A stretch of 64,000 nucleotides of DNA from Paenibacillus ihumii (GCF_001403875.1 NZ_LN884299.1:992117-1056116), one strand, 5' to 3'. Counted from the stretch's first letter, positions 9,132 to 19,400 are shown. The notes: a model not told the origin generated them from the sequence alone. A program made the numbers and translations.

Positions 9132-9153
9132 GTTGCATTTTCGTTTTAGCAAC
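9132..9153. promoter_or_regulatory. Palindromic operator between the MFS and LacI-type genes
   Basis: GTTGC-N12-GCAAC with CG exactly at the centre, the layout of LacI/GalR-family operators. It is 32 bases upstream of the permease start and about 136 bases upstream of the regulator start. Confidence 0.7.
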
Positions 9154-9288
9154 TACATCGTAAGGGGAATGATGTCTAAAGTCAATATAGTTCATAAATT
9201 TATGCCGACGATCAAAGCCGCTGGTTTGACTTTCCCGGTACTTTTCCGTATTAATAGAGTATTACGAACGGGGAGTGGACGGATAGGT

Positions 9289-10320
9289 ATGTCTACGATT
9301 AAAGAAATCGCTGAAAAAACGAAGCTTTCCGTGGGGACGGTTTCAATCGTACTCAACGGCCGCGGCGACGAAATGCGCATTTCAAAAAAAACGCAACAGC
9401 TAATTCTGGAGGCTGCGCAAGGGGTCGGCTATGTACCCAATATGTCGGCAAGAAGATTAAGACAATCCGGTGTTCGAAACCTTCCGGTCATCGCCACGTT
9501 CTGGCCGTCCGACCTCTCTTCCGACTTGTTGGGGCGTTTTTTCATGGGAGCCCAGAGCTCGATTCTGGAACAAGAGTATACGTTCGAGATGACGATCCAG
9601 CCTTTCAAGCGGAAGCACATCCATAGAATTAAGGAAATATGCGACAGCGGCATGTATCATGGCGTGATTCTAACGGGCATCTCCGCAGAGGATCAACGTT
9701 ATCTGGAAGACAATCCGCTAAGCGTACCGACCGTGCTGTTCAATCGCAAGAGCAGCATCTATAGCTGTGTCCATGTCGATACTTACGAGATTGGCCGCAA
9801 ATCGGCTGAATTGTTTGCGCTCCGCGGGCACAGGAAGGTTGGCACGATTGTGCCAGACCATCTCGTGAGGTCGGAGAACAATTTGCGTTTCAAGGGGTTC
9901 GTCGAGTCGTGCGCCAAGTACGGACTCGAACTGGAGGAACGGCATATCCAAGCCGCTCCGATGACGATGGAGGGCGGAAATGCGGCGGCCAGGAGAATCG
10001 TGGAGGGAGGCGGCGAGCTGCCAACAGCCATCTTCTTCCCTCTGGGAATTATGGCAGTTGCAGCCCTTCCTGTGTTCCATCGTGCAAATATCAAAATTCC
10101 CGACGCGATGGAAATCTTGACTTATGGCGACCATGATGCCGAGAAATACAGCGTCCCGTCCCTTTCAACGGTTAAGCTGCCCGTTGAAGAGATGGCCGCG
10201 GCATGTATCCGTTTGGCAATGGGAAGGATTCTTGATCCCTCGACGAAGCCGAAAGCGGTCGTGTTCGAGACGCCGTTCATCTTCCGCGAATCTTGCGGGG
10301 GCTTCATCCAAGAGCTTTAA
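9289..10320 (+). CDS. LacI-family transcriptional regulator
   Basis: A 343-residue regulator. From the ATG at 9289 it opens with the LacI headpiece MSTIKEIAEKTKLSVGTVSI, with a recognition helix (VGTVSIVLNG) and hinge helix (VPNMSARRLR), followed by a periplasmic-binding-protein-like sensor domain of ~280 residues. A longer frame upstream to 9133 has no headpiece and runs through the operator, so the later start is preferred. It probably represses the divergent permease and the esterase through the GTTGC-N12-GCAAC sites and is released by a sugar or phenolic inducer; the ligand cannot be told. Confidence 0.85.
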   Translation: MSTIKEIAEKTKLSVGTVSIVLNGRGDEMRISKKTQQLILEAAQGVGYVPNMSARRLRQSGVRNLPVIATFWPSDLSSDLLGRFFMGAQSSILEQEYTFEMTIQPFKRKHIHRIKEICDSGMYHGVILTGISAEDQRYLEDNPLSVPTVLFNRKSSIYSCVHVDTYEIGRKSAELFALRGHRKVGTIVPDHLVRSENNLRFKGFVESCAKYGLELEERHIQAAPMTMEGGNAAARRIVEGGGELPTAIFFPLGIMAVAALPVFHRANIKIPDAMEILTYGDHDAEKYSVPSLSTVKLPVEEMAAACIRLAMGRILDPSTKPKAVVFETPFIFRESCGGFIQEL

Positions 10321-10427
10321 CGGAGTGTCAACGTTCGCTTCGTTTTTTCTAGGTGGTAGATCTTCATCTTGCAAAACGGTGGGGAAAATTCGTTTAATGT
10401 GAGTCGAAGCAGCCTTTTGGATTGAAG

Positions 10428-10980
10428 TGACCCCGAAAAGTTAGACAGTTATTTGTTAAGCGAAACTCTGGGAATGAGTTCGGTACTGGACCGGGCTCAT
10501 TCCCTTTAGTTTTGCCTTGATACGCTTGTGATTGTAGTATTCGATATAAATGAAGAGCTCTTGTTTAAAATGCTCAATACTATCGAATTCTTATAAATAT
10601 AGGAATTCAGATTTCATTGTACCAAAGAAACTTTCTATGACGGCGTTATCGCAGCAATTCCCTTTGCGCGACATACTTTGTTGGATACCACGCTGTTTAA
10701 GGGCATGGCAATAGGGCTTCATTTGATAGTGCCAGCCTTGATCAGAATGAATGAGAGGGCTGTCTTCAACTGCTAACCGTTCAAATGCTTGATCCAACAT
10801 GTTGGAAACTAGAGTGTATACAGGCCTTGAATCAATCGTATATGTAATAATTTCGCCGTTAAACAGATCGAGCATCGGAGAAAAGTATACTTTTTCTCCA
10901 CAACATTTAATCTCCGTTATATCCGTAACCCACTTCTCATTGGGCTTCTTCGCCTGAAAGTCACGCAGTGAACTGGAGAG
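10428..10980 (-). mobile_element. IS3-family (IS150-type) relic, one end only
   Basis: TGACCCCGAAAAGTTAGAC at 10428 is the usual terminal sequence of IS150-group elements. The element contains the C-terminal two thirds of OrfB and is cut near 10980, where a different transposase fragment begins. The second terminal repeat and OrfA are missing. Confidence 0.75.
10456..10980 (-). pseudogene. IS150-type transposase OrfB, truncated and with an internal stop
   Basis: The integrase core reads PNEKWVTDITEIKCCGEKVY (first Asp), MLDLFNGEIITY, SPLIHSDQGWHYQ (second Asp) and GNCCDNAVIESFFGTMKSEF (Glu). A TAA at 10591-10593 interrupts it; beyond the stop the same frame continues [20 protein letters not shown] and [16 protein letters not shown] to a TAA at 10456. 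Homology is lost N-terminal to LRDFQAKKPNEKW, so the helix-turn-helix half is gone. The copy is inactive. Confidence 0.85.
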
Positions 10981-10983
10981 GAG

Positions 10984-11133
10984 ATGTCGCCAAAAGCTGT
11001 AGTGAAATGGATCAAATCTATCCGCGGGGAAGTCGATGTAACTCAAGCATGTACATGGATCGGGCTTTCTCGTGCCACTTGCATATCAAGAGGCTGTAAA
11101 AAGGAAAGGCACTATCATGAGCATGTCCCGTAA
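10984..11133 (+). pseudogene. Fragment of a second transposase-like gene
   Basis: A 49-codon frame begins MSPKAVVKWIKSIRGEVDVT and continues QACTWIGLSRATCISRG, which resembles the first helix-turn-helix of an IS3-type OrfB. It runs opposite to the neighbouring IS150 relic and is followed at once by a condensation-domain fragment. No start site is evident. The family assignment is tentative. Confidence 0.35.
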
Positions 11134-11135
11134 GG

Positions 11136-11310
11136 GTACGCCTGCTGACCTCGAACGATGATTAAGTGATCGGAACCTACTATGCCAATCGAACAAATGC
11201 CAATGAATAAGAAATGCTCGGTATGTTTGTAAGTACAGTGGCATTTCGAATGTCTATCGAGGGCAAGAAGAAAGACGTATTTGATATTACCCACGAAGAC
11301 CGAGTAACCT
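11136..11310 (+). pseudogene. Relic of an NRPS condensation domain
   Basis: Read from 11136 with two in-frame stops (11163 and 11205 region), this gives LLTSNDD-stop-VIGTYYANRTNANE-stop-EMLGMFVSTVAFRM. This matches position by position the condensation domain of the intact NRPS gene 6 kb downstream (KLTSNQDIVVGTNYLNRTNF, then DKHALGMFVSTTPLRM). The similarity fades after 11310. It is the remains of a second peptide synthetase, possibly the missing upstream partner of the surviving module. It lies beside two transposase fragments, which suggests how it was lost. Confidence 0.7.
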
Positions 11311-11541
11311 AGGGACAAGACAATGCTGAGAGCATCGTCCTATCAAGCGGATCAGCTTTAAATATAATCTCAGCAGGCCACTCAAGATTGGATGTAAAGT
11401 ATGTGGTAAAACGATTTCTTATATCGTGATATGCCTTAGAGAAAACATGCCGTTATATTTTCCGATAGAAACTGACAAAAAAGTATCCTAGTATTATAAT
11501 TGTTATATATATCCTATAATGGCACTAATCAGGAGGCTGGC

Positions 11542-11829
11542 ATGCAATTTCAACCATTGTATTATGATGGGGAATTGTTTGTACCGAAGATCGAATTAAA
11601 TATGACATCTAACCAATCGATTGGCATTATTACGGACTTGAAGCGAAAGCAGCTTTTAATGAATCAATTAGTGAATCATTCCCGCTACTATTTATTTCGA
11701 GCCGGACAAAGCGAGTATATGTGTTTAACGGCGGAAGACCTAATCACTTTTCTAATCAAAGTAACGGGAAGGAATGAGCCTGTCGCTTTGTTAATGGATT
11801 ATTTTGCTTTAAAAGAGAACGGAAGGTAA
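11542..11829 (+). CDS. Hypothetical protein, 95 aa
   Basis: The ATG at 11542 follows AGGAGG with normal spacing. The product MQFQPLYYDGELFVPKIEL... is soluble, mixed alpha/beta, with no signal peptide or membrane helix and no motif I recognise. It lies upstream of an AT-rich ABC exporter and shares its base composition, so it may belong to the same acquired block. Confidence 0.55.
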   Translation: MQFQPLYYDGELFVPKIELNMTSNQSIGIITDLKRKQLLMNQLVNHSRYYLFRAGQSEYMCLTAEDLITFLIKVTGRNEPVALLMDYFALKENGR

Positions 11830-12045
11830 AAATCAACGATTTAAGTTCCCGTGTTCCGTTATCTCGTTCAAAATTGCATGAACTAAAAGCACATCTTAAC
11901 ATTTAATTTCCGGGGTAATATCGAACCAATCAAGCAATCCATGGTACCATTCAGGCAATGACAGCAACAATTCAGCGGATTTCGATAGTTGGAAGCATGC
12001 AATTTGTATATGTTTAAGTCATTAACTCTTAAGGAAGTGGTGTTT
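11830..12045. other. Short gap with a possible reverse-strand relic
   Basis: The reverse strand (about 11903-12000) carries an open stretch reading SKSAELLLSLPEWYHGLLDW and then a stop, with no start. It could be the C-terminal stump of a lost gene; no family is recognised. Confidence 0.3.
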
Positions 12046-12891
12046 ATGGATGTTATCCAAGTGGAACATATTCGAAAAAAGTTTGGAAATAAGGATGCGT
12101 TAATAGATGTGACTTTCTCAATTCCAAAAGGTGAAATTTTTGGTTTCCTAGGTCCGAGTGGTTCAGGAAAAACGACATTAATAAAGATTTTAACTGCGCA
12201 GTTAAATCCAACAAGTGGACAGGCTATTGTATTTAATCAGCCAGCGGAGATGATGCATCAGTCTGCACAGAAGATGCGATTTGGCATTTTGACGGATAAC
12301 AGTGGTCTGTATGAGAGATTAACTATTGAGGAAAATTTAGAGCTGTATCGTCAATTATATGATCTTCCTAAATCTTCGATCGATAAGGTGCTGCAGTTTG
12401 TAAACTTAAGCGGTGAGCGTAAAAAGAAAGTTAACCGCTTATCGAAAGGGATGCGTCAGCGTGTCATGTTGGCATGCGCGATTATCCATGAGCCAGAATT
12501 ATTATTTTTAGATGAACCTACCTCGGCTTTAGATCCAGTAAACTCAGCACATATTTATAAAGGCTTACGCTACTTAAATGAGAATGGGACAACAATTTTT
12601 TTAACTACGCATGACATGGCTGAGGCAGAATTGATATGTAACCGTGTAGCAATTTTATATCAAGGACAAATTCAAACCATCGGCTCACCAAAGGAACTTA
12701 AAAAACAGCATCGAGAAAACGTAGTTTGTGTTGACTTAATAAATGGGGAAGTACACGAGCTCCCGATCAATGAGGGAACGGCTGATCAAATAGCCGATTG
12801 GATGAAACAAGGATTAATTGATCGATTAGAAACGAAAGAGCCAAGTCTAGGTGATATCTTTATTAAAATAACAGGAAGTGAGTTACTATGA
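12046..12891 (+). CDS. ABC-2 type exporter, ATP-binding subunit (second system)
   Basis: A 281-residue ATPase with Walker A GPSGSGKTTL near residue 39, signature LSKGMRQR, Walker B LLFLDEPTSALDP and the switch His in TTHDMAEAE. A C-terminal extension of ~70 residues ends SLGDIFIKITGSELL, as in DrrA/NatA-like exporters. The ATG at 12046 sits after AAGGAAGTGG; an upstream start at 11989 lacks a ribosome site. It overlaps the permease gene by four bases. It may export a natural product, but linkage to the nearby NRPS is only positional. Confidence 0.88.
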   Translation: MDVIQVEHIRKKFGNKDALIDVTFSIPKGEIFGFLGPSGSGKTTLIKILTAQLNPTSGQAIVFNQPAEMMHQSAQKMRFGILTDNSGLYERLTIEENLELYRQLYDLPKSSIDKVLQFVNLSGERKKKVNRLSKGMRQRVMLACAIIHEPELLFLDEPTSALDPVNSAHIYKGLRYLNENGTTIFLTTHDMAEAELICNRVAILYQGQIQTIGSPKELKKQHRENVVCVDLINGEVHELPINEGTADQIADWMKQGLIDRLETKEPSLGDIFIKITGSELL

Positions 12892-13598
12892 GTTTCTCAT
12901 TAAAACGTGCTCGAGCAATTTTTGTGAAGGATTACAAAGAGTTTTCACGCAATTATGCGGTCTCCATTATGTTGATTTTCCCAATTATCCTAGCACTTCT
13001 TATTCGAGGTACAGGTCAGTCTTTACCTGGAGCCTTCGCTTTAGTTCTTAATCCTTCGTTTGTGTTACTAACAAGTTTCGCACAAGCATGCCTAATTGCG
13101 GAAGAAAAGGAGCGTAACACTTTAAGATCATTAATGATGACTCCGGCTACGACCATGGATGTTTTAATTGGTAAAAGTACTTTAGTCTTTGTAATGTCTG
13201 CTATTGTTCTGGCTATTTCAACGTATATATTTGGTTATGAGCCAATTAATAAATGGGCGTTTGTGGCAGCAATCATTCTTTCGATTATTCTATACACAGC
13301 AGCCGGGACGATATGTGGTTTATTCTCCAAGACGTTGCTTGAAGCATCATTATCGATACTACCTGTGGCGTTCGTATTCACTGGGGCACCATGGGGAGCG
13401 TTACTAGTGAAAGATTTTCCGATTTTTAAAGTGCTGGAGTACGTACCAAGCAGTCAACTTGTCTATTTGCTAGATACACGAAATATAGGCCTTACGACGG
13501 GGGAATTATTAAAACCCCTTCTCATTATTTTGGCATGGACGATTGTATTAACTATTGTGTCTGTTGTTCTGTATCAACGACGGTTAAAGGATGAGTAG
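12888..13598 (+). CDS. ABC-2 type exporter, permease subunit (second system)
   Basis: A 236-residue membrane protein with six predicted helices (for example YAVSIMLIFPIILALLIRG, AIVLAISTYIFGYEP and LLIILAWTIVLTIVSVVLY). Between them lies the cytoplasmic EEKERNTLRSLMMTP motif typical of ABC-2/NatB-like permeases. It starts with ATG overlapping the ATPase stop (ATGA), so the pair is co-translated. Confidence 0.85.
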   Translation: MSFSLKRARAIFVKDYKEFSRNYAVSIMLIFPIILALLIRGTGQSLPGAFALVLNPSFVLLTSFAQACLIAEEKERNTLRSLMMTPATTMDVLIGKSTLVFVMSAIVLAISTYIFGYEPINKWAFVAAIILSIILYTAAGTICGLFSKTLLEASLSILPVAFVFTGAPWGALLVKDFPIFKVLEYVPSSQLVYLLDTRNIGLTTGELLKPLLIILAWTIVLTIVSVVLYQRRLKDE

Positions 13599-13671
13599 AA
13601 AAAATATACAAAAAAGTCATACTTTAGCTACGTGAAAATTGCGTATTCTACCGAGGAGGGATCAAATTCCG

Positions 13672-15966
13672 ATGAATTTAGCCGTTAAGTTGATGCGAGA
13701 ATTCAAAGACCGCGATACCCGGCATAAGCTGAAAGGCTTTCGGGACAAAGTGGAGCTCATCAGGAAGCGGAATTTGGAAGCTTGGGACGATGGGAAGCTG
13801 CAAGCGGAATCCCTCCGGCTGAAAAAGGAAGCAAGATCGGGTACGCCTTTGGACGAGCTGCTTGTCGATGCCTATGCGCTAGTCTGCGAGGCGGCGAAGA
13901 GAAAGCTCGGATTGCAGCCGTACGATGTCCAGATCATGGCTGCCATCGCTTTGCACGAGGGATTTTTGATCGAGCAGCATACTGGCGAAGGAAAAACGCT
14001 CTCTGCGGTTATGCCTGCTTATCTCAATGCGCTAACCGGTGAAGGCGTTCATGTGCTGACTTTTAACGATTATTTGGCAAATCGGGATGCGGAGTGGATG
14101 GGCCCGGTCTATCGTTTCCTCGGGTTAACGGTAAAATCGGTGCAAGCGGGCATGAGCATGTCCGAGAAACGGGGAGCGTACGCCGCGGATATCACCTATG
14201 TTACGGCCAAAGAGGCGGGATTCGATTATTTGCGCGACACGATTGCATTAAACGAAGCTGATATCGTGCATCGTTCTTTCCACTACGTCATCGTTGACGA
14301 AGCAGATTCACTTCTTCTCGATGAAGCGCGGGTGCCGCTAGTCATTGCCTGCGAGCCGGGCGGCTTCACGAGCGACGGAATTCGTTTCGCAGAAGTGGCT
14401 CGACAGCTCAAGCAAGATGAGCATTACAACTTCGACGAGTTCCAGCGGAACGTTTACTTGAATGAAGCAGGGGCTGCAAAAGCGGAAGAGCTGCTGGGCT
14501 GCGTTAATTTGTATGAAAGCTACAATAGTCATCTGCTATCGTCGTTAAATTGTGCGCTGCATGCGGAAGCATTATTGAAAAAAGACGTTGATTACATCGT
14601 CCGGGACGGAAAAATTGAGCTGATTGACGAATACACCGGCCGCGTGGCGGAGAATAGGCATTTGCCGGACGGGTTGCAGGCCGCGCTTGCGGCCAAAGAA
14701 GGGCTCGAGCCTTTAGCCGGCGGGAGAATTTTGGGTACAATCACCCTTCAGCACTTCCTTAGCTTATATCCGAAGATTTGCGGAATGACGGCTACCGCAC
14801 AAGTTTCCGCAATGGAATTCGAGGAGATTTATGCGCTGCAGGTCGTGCAAATCCCGCCGAACCGGCCAAACATACGGATCGACCATCCGCACCGGATTTA
14901 TACCCATAAAGAAGCCAAATTTAAGGCGCTTGTACAAGAGATCTCGAACGTTCATAGGACGGGGCGTCCGATTCTTATTGGCACATCAAGCGTCGAGGAG
15001 TCTGACATGCTGGCGAAGGCGCTGGCGGCTGCCGACGTACCTTGCCATGTTCTGAATGCAAAAAACGACGCAGAAGAAGCCGAGATTATCGCCAAAGCAG
15101 GAGAAATCGGCGCTGTGACGGTGTCTACAAATATGGCGGGACGCGGCGTTGACATTCGGCTCGGCGGTGGCAACCCTATGCAAGCGGAAGTTGTTGCCAA
15201 GCTGGGCGGGCTTTATGTGATAGGTACGCATGTGCACGAAAGCGTGCGGATCGACGACCAACTGCGCGGGCGTTCCGGTCGCCAAGGCGACCCGGGCGCT
15301 TCCGTATTTTTCATGAGCTTGGAGGACGAGTTGATGCTTCGGTTCGGCATCGATAAAGTGATCCCGCCCGCCTATCGCGATCTTAGGCAGGATGAGGCTC
15401 TTGAAGAGTCGGTACTCCGCGGCAAAATCACCCACATTCAGCGAGTCATGATGGGCCAAAACTTCCAAATCCGCCAAGAACTGAACCGTTATTCGGATAT
15501 GGTCGAGGAACAGCGGCGTATTTTATACGAGGAGCGGCTCGGAATTTTGAAAGGCGAGACGCCGATGAGCCCTTCGGAGCAGCGGGTACGGCTTTATTTT
15601 ATCGACAAGTTCTGGGCTGACCATCTAGAATACGTTTCTTACATTCGCGAAAGCATCCATTTGACAAGCATGGTTAACCGCAATCCGATCGACGAATTTC
15701 ATGAGCAAATTATCCAAGCCTTCGAGCAAATTCCGGCTAAGATAAATGAAGAGTCGGCGAATATGCTTGTAAAGCTCGGAGGTTCGAATGATCCGGCGAT
15801 GTGGGAAAAGTTCGGGCTGAAGACTCCTACTTCCACTCGGACTTATATTATCAACGATCAATACATGGAGTACTTGCAGAATCGCAGTTCATGGAGTGCA
15901 GGGACGATCATCGCTTATTGGATTCGCAAAATGCTTAGGCCGGTATTCGGATGGTCAAAATTTTGA
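13672..15966 (+). CDS. secA2: Accessory preprotein translocase ATPase SecA2
   Basis: A 764-residue SecA homologue. It has Walker A as EQHTGEGKTLS near residue 105, a DEAD-type motif VDEADSLLLDEAR, the preprotein cross-linking region, MAGRGVDIRLGGG and the helicase motif DQLRGRSGRQGDPG. It ends ...RKMLRPVFGWSKF without the C-terminal zinc-binding CxCxnCH tail and is shorter than the usual 830-840 residue SecA, which points to a SecA2-type accessory motor. ATG 13672 follows GAGGAGGG; the upstream start at 13639 has none. No secY2 or glycosylation genes are near. A strong terminator follows. Confidence 0.8.
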   Translation: MNLAVKLMREFKDRDTRHKLKGFRDKVELIRKRNLEAWDDGKLQAESLRLKKEARSGTPLDELLVDAYALVCEAAKRKLGLQPYDVQIMAAIALHEGFLIEQHTGEGKTLSAVMPAYLNALTGEGVHVLTFNDYLANRDAEWMGPVYRFLGLTVKSVQAGMSMSEKRGAYAADITYVTAKEAGFDYLRDTIALNEADIVHRSFHYVIVDEADSLLLDEARVPLVIACEPGGFTSDGIRFAEVARQLKQDEHYNFDEFQRNVYLNEAGAAKAEELLGCVNLYESYNSHLLSSLNCALHAEALLKKDVDYIVRDGKIELIDEYTGRVAENRHLPDGLQAALAAKEGLEPLAGGRILGTITLQHFLSLYPKICGMTATAQVSAMEFEEIYALQVVQIPPNRPNIRIDHPHRIYTHKEAKFKALVQEISNVHRTGRPILIGTSSVEESDMLAKALAAADVPCHVLNAKNDAEEAEIIAKAGEIGAVTVSTNMAGRGVDIRLGGGNPMQAEVVAKLGGLYVIGTHVHESVRIDDQLRGRSGRQGDPGASVFFMSLEDELMLRFGIDKVIPPAYRDLRQDEALEESVLRGKITHIQRVMMGQNFQIRQELNRYSDMVEEQRRILYEERLGILKGETPMSPSEQRVRLYFIDKFWADHLEYVSYIRESIHLTSMVNRNPIDEFHEQIIQAFEQIPAKINEESANMLVKLGGSNDPAMWEKFGLKTPTSTRTYIINDQYMEYLQNRSSWSAGTIIAYWIRKMLRPVFGWSKF

Positions 15967-16356
15967 TCGGGACCTTGTTTCTCTAGAATCAGATGATATA
16001 CCCTGTCCGTTTGAATTTTTCAATTTTATAATCGGTATAAACATACCAAATGTAGCCGCCAAAGTTATGGCGGCTTTTTTGTAATCATTTTGAGAGGAGG
16101 ATTTATATGTCAATCGCACAAGCAACACATTAACGACAACCTCCTCAGTAACCACCTTGCCCCGTCTACTCGATTATTACTTCTGCCTCATCTTTCGAGC
16201 GAGCATGAGGATGAGTCTGCAAGAGGCAATAGTGTCAATAGTGTTCAGAGCCAGTGAGCCTGGTGAAAGAGCGGTGTTTTAATAAGACCGTCATTTCCAA
16301 TCAGAAGGATTTAAACAATAAATGTAAAATAATGAAGTATTAAACACTACTCTGAC
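15967..16356. other. Intergenic region with an octapeptide mini-ORF
   Basis: Apart from the terminator at 16055-16081, the only item seen is an ATG at 16107 with an excellent GAGAGGAGG site that encodes only MSIAQATH before a TAA (16131-16133). It is either the stump of a deleted gene or a leader peptide. The rest shows no coding signal. Confidence 0.4.
16055..16081 (+). terminator. Rho-independent terminator of secA2
   Basis: GCCGCC (16055-16060), an eight-base loop, GGCGGC (16069-16074) and then seven T. Confidence 0.9.
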
Positions 16357-16357
16357 A

Positions 16358-16366
16358 TGCTATAAT
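16358..16366 (+). promoter_or_regulatory. Extended -10 promoter element for the NRPS gene
   Basis: TGCTATAAT lies about 50 bases upstream of the NRPS start, a perfect -10 with TG extension; no strong -35 is seen. Confidence 0.4.
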
Positions 16367-16415
16367 TTCTCCGCATGGAATTAGATGGAAATATATAGAG
16401 AACAGGAGTGGAGAG

Positions 16416-19400
16416 ATGCTTAGCAATGAACTGGATACAAACGGAGAGCATGAATTAACACACCCGCAGCAAAGAATCTGGATGATGGAAGCAACCTATC
16501 CGGGCACCTCGATTGGAAACTTGAATGCGGCCTTGAAGTTTGAGCAAAGGCTGGATGTAACCGTGCTGGAGAAGGCTGTTCAAGCGTTGATTGCATCCTA
16601 TGATATTTTTCAGACGCGCCTGCATGTCAGGGATTCGGGGGAAGTATACCAATCCTTTATGCAGCAGCCTGAGCTAGAACCAGTTGATGTCGTTCCATTC
16701 AGCCAGGATACGGAGCAATCCGTCATTGACGCGTGGATTCGGGAACAAGGAAAAATTCCCTTTCAGCTCATCGGTTCGGAATTGTATTATTTTTGCATCA
16801 TTTTAAAAGGCGAGGACGAAACATGGTTATACATGAAATCCCATCATATCATTCAGGATGGATTCTCCCTGAGTAAATGCGGACTGGAAGTTTACAGACT
16901 ATATCAAGAGCTGCTTCATGGTGAAACTCCTCAAATCCCTCTGCCATATTCCTATCAAGCTTATATAGAAGAAGAGAAGAAGTATCTTCAGTCCGGCAGG
17001 TTTGCGAAAGACCGGAAATATTGGCTCGAAAAATTTCAAACTGTTCCGGATTCCTCTACGATCAAACCGAACCTTGCACCTGCCATAAATACACATGCTG
17101 CAAGGTTTTCGTATTCTCTGTCAAAGCTGCTGTCAGAGCAAATCAATCACTATGGCCAAGAGCATCAAGTGAGCCCTTCGAGCTTGCTTCTAAGCGCCCT
17201 CTCTATACTTCTGTTCAAATTAACATCCAACCAGGATATCGTCGTCGGTACCAATTATTTGAACCGGACAAATTTCAATGATAAGCATGCGCTCGGCATG
17301 TTTGTCAGTACTACGCCATTAAGAATGACGCTTGAACCGGAGATGACATTCAGGGAACTTGTTTCACAGGCGGGTCAGGAACAATTGTCTGCGCTGCGGC
17401 ATCATAAGTATCCATATGATCTTTTGCTGTCCGAAATCAGGAAGAGTCATCCTCATGTGAACCGTTTATTTCAGCTAAGCATGGATTATTTGGATATGGG
17501 GCAGGCGGAAGAAGCCGGCTCGCAATTAGGGAATAGTGAAGATTACGGCTGCGAGGATCTGACTTTGGACGCTGTATTTCATTTGCATAACATGCCCGGC
17601 AATTTGCTGCTTAAAATAGATTACAGAACCAGCTTATTTACGGAAGAGGAAATACGGCAAATTTGCGATCGGCTGATGCTGATTATGGAGCAGGGAATGA
17701 AATCTCCGGGGCAAATGCTCAAGGATTTCGACATTGTTACGAAGGAAGAGAAGCACAAGCTTCTGGTGGATTTCAACGACACCTCGTTTCCCGTCAGAGA
17801 CATCACGGTTCATCAATGCTTCGAGGAGCAGGCAAACCGGTTCCCGGATCGGACTGCGGTGGCATTTCAAGGCCACTCGATGACTTACCGCCAATTAAAT
17901 GAACGGGCGAATCAACTGGCGCACACCTTGCGAAACAGAGGGGTCAAGGCAGGGCAGCCTGTAGGCATTCTCGCGGAACGATCTATGGAGATGATTACAG
18001 GTCTTCTCGCGATCTTGAAAGCGGGAGGCGCCTATGTTCCATTCGACCCGGAATACCCGCAGGAGCGGATGAGCTACATGATCGGCGATTCCGGGATAAA
18101 GCTGATGCTGCTGCAAAAGCATCTTTCAGCCAAGGCTGCGGGTGTGGAGCATCAAGTTGTGTTGGACGAGGAAATCTCCTATTGCGAAGAGAAAACCAAT
18201 TTGCCGGATGTGAATCAACCGGGAGATTTGATGTACATCATGTATACTTCGGGGACAACGGGCGCTCCAAAAGGGGTCCTGATCACGCATCGCAATGTAA
18301 CCAGTCTGATCCAGGGTGCAACCGAGTTTCAGATCACAGAACAGGACCGGGTTCTCCAATTGTCCAGCTATGCGTTCGACGGATCCACATTTGATATCTA
18401 CAACGCTTTGCTGCGCGGGGCGGCACTCATCCTCGTTCCGAAGGAAACGATGAGAGACATTGCCCAAATTACGGATTTGATCAAAAATGAGCAAATCACA
18501 GTTTCTTTTATGACGACAGCCTTATTTAATTTGTTCATCGATTGTGACCTGTCGAGCTTGAAAAATATGAAGGCGATCTTTTTTGGGGGAGAGCAGGTAT
18601 CGGTATCCCATGTAAGAAAAGCGCTGGATATGTTAGGCGCTGGCCGCTTATATCATATATATGGCCCGACCGAGTGTACGGTGTATGCGGCGTACTGGAA
18701 AATTAACAGCATCGATCCTGAAGCGGCAACCCTGCCGATTGGCTCGCCGATCAGTAATACCCAAATGTATATCGTCAATGGAGATCGTCAGCTTCAGCCG
18801 ATCGGTGTTCCAGGGGAGCTGTGTATCGGGGGAGCCGGCCTTTCCCGGGGGTATTTAAATCAAGCTGATCTGACGAATGAGGTATTTGTAAATCATCCTT
18901 TCGCGGCGGGAGAACTAATTTACAGAACAGGCGATCTCGCAAAATGGCTGCCTGACGGAACGATCGAGTATGTCGGGCGACTGGATCATCAGGTTAAAAT
19001 ACGCGGCTTCCGTATCGAGCTTGGTGAAATCGATGCTCAACTGGCTAAAGTTCCTTCCATCAAGCAAAGTGTTGTTGTCGTTCGGGAGGACGAAGCCGGA
19101 GAGAAGCAGCTTTGCGGATACTACGTGGCAGACAGGACATTTGGGGCCGGCGAACTGCGGGATATTTTGTCACAGTCTCTGCCTAGGTTTATGATCCCCA
19201 TGCGGTTCGTTAAGCTTCATGAAATGCCTTTAACCCCCAACGGAAAAATTGACCGTAAAGCCCTGCCCGAGCCGAGCGAGAGAGCTCATTATACAGGGAC
19301 GGAATACGCTGAGCCGCAAACGGAGCTGGAGCAAAAGCTGGCCGCCGTATGGTCGGAGGTGCTTGAAGACGTCAATATCGGTATCGATGACGATTTTGTG

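Noticed and set aside
9133..9288. N-terminal extension of the LacI-type regulator
   Set aside because: It runs through the operator and promoter; the headpiece and a plausible start are at 9289.
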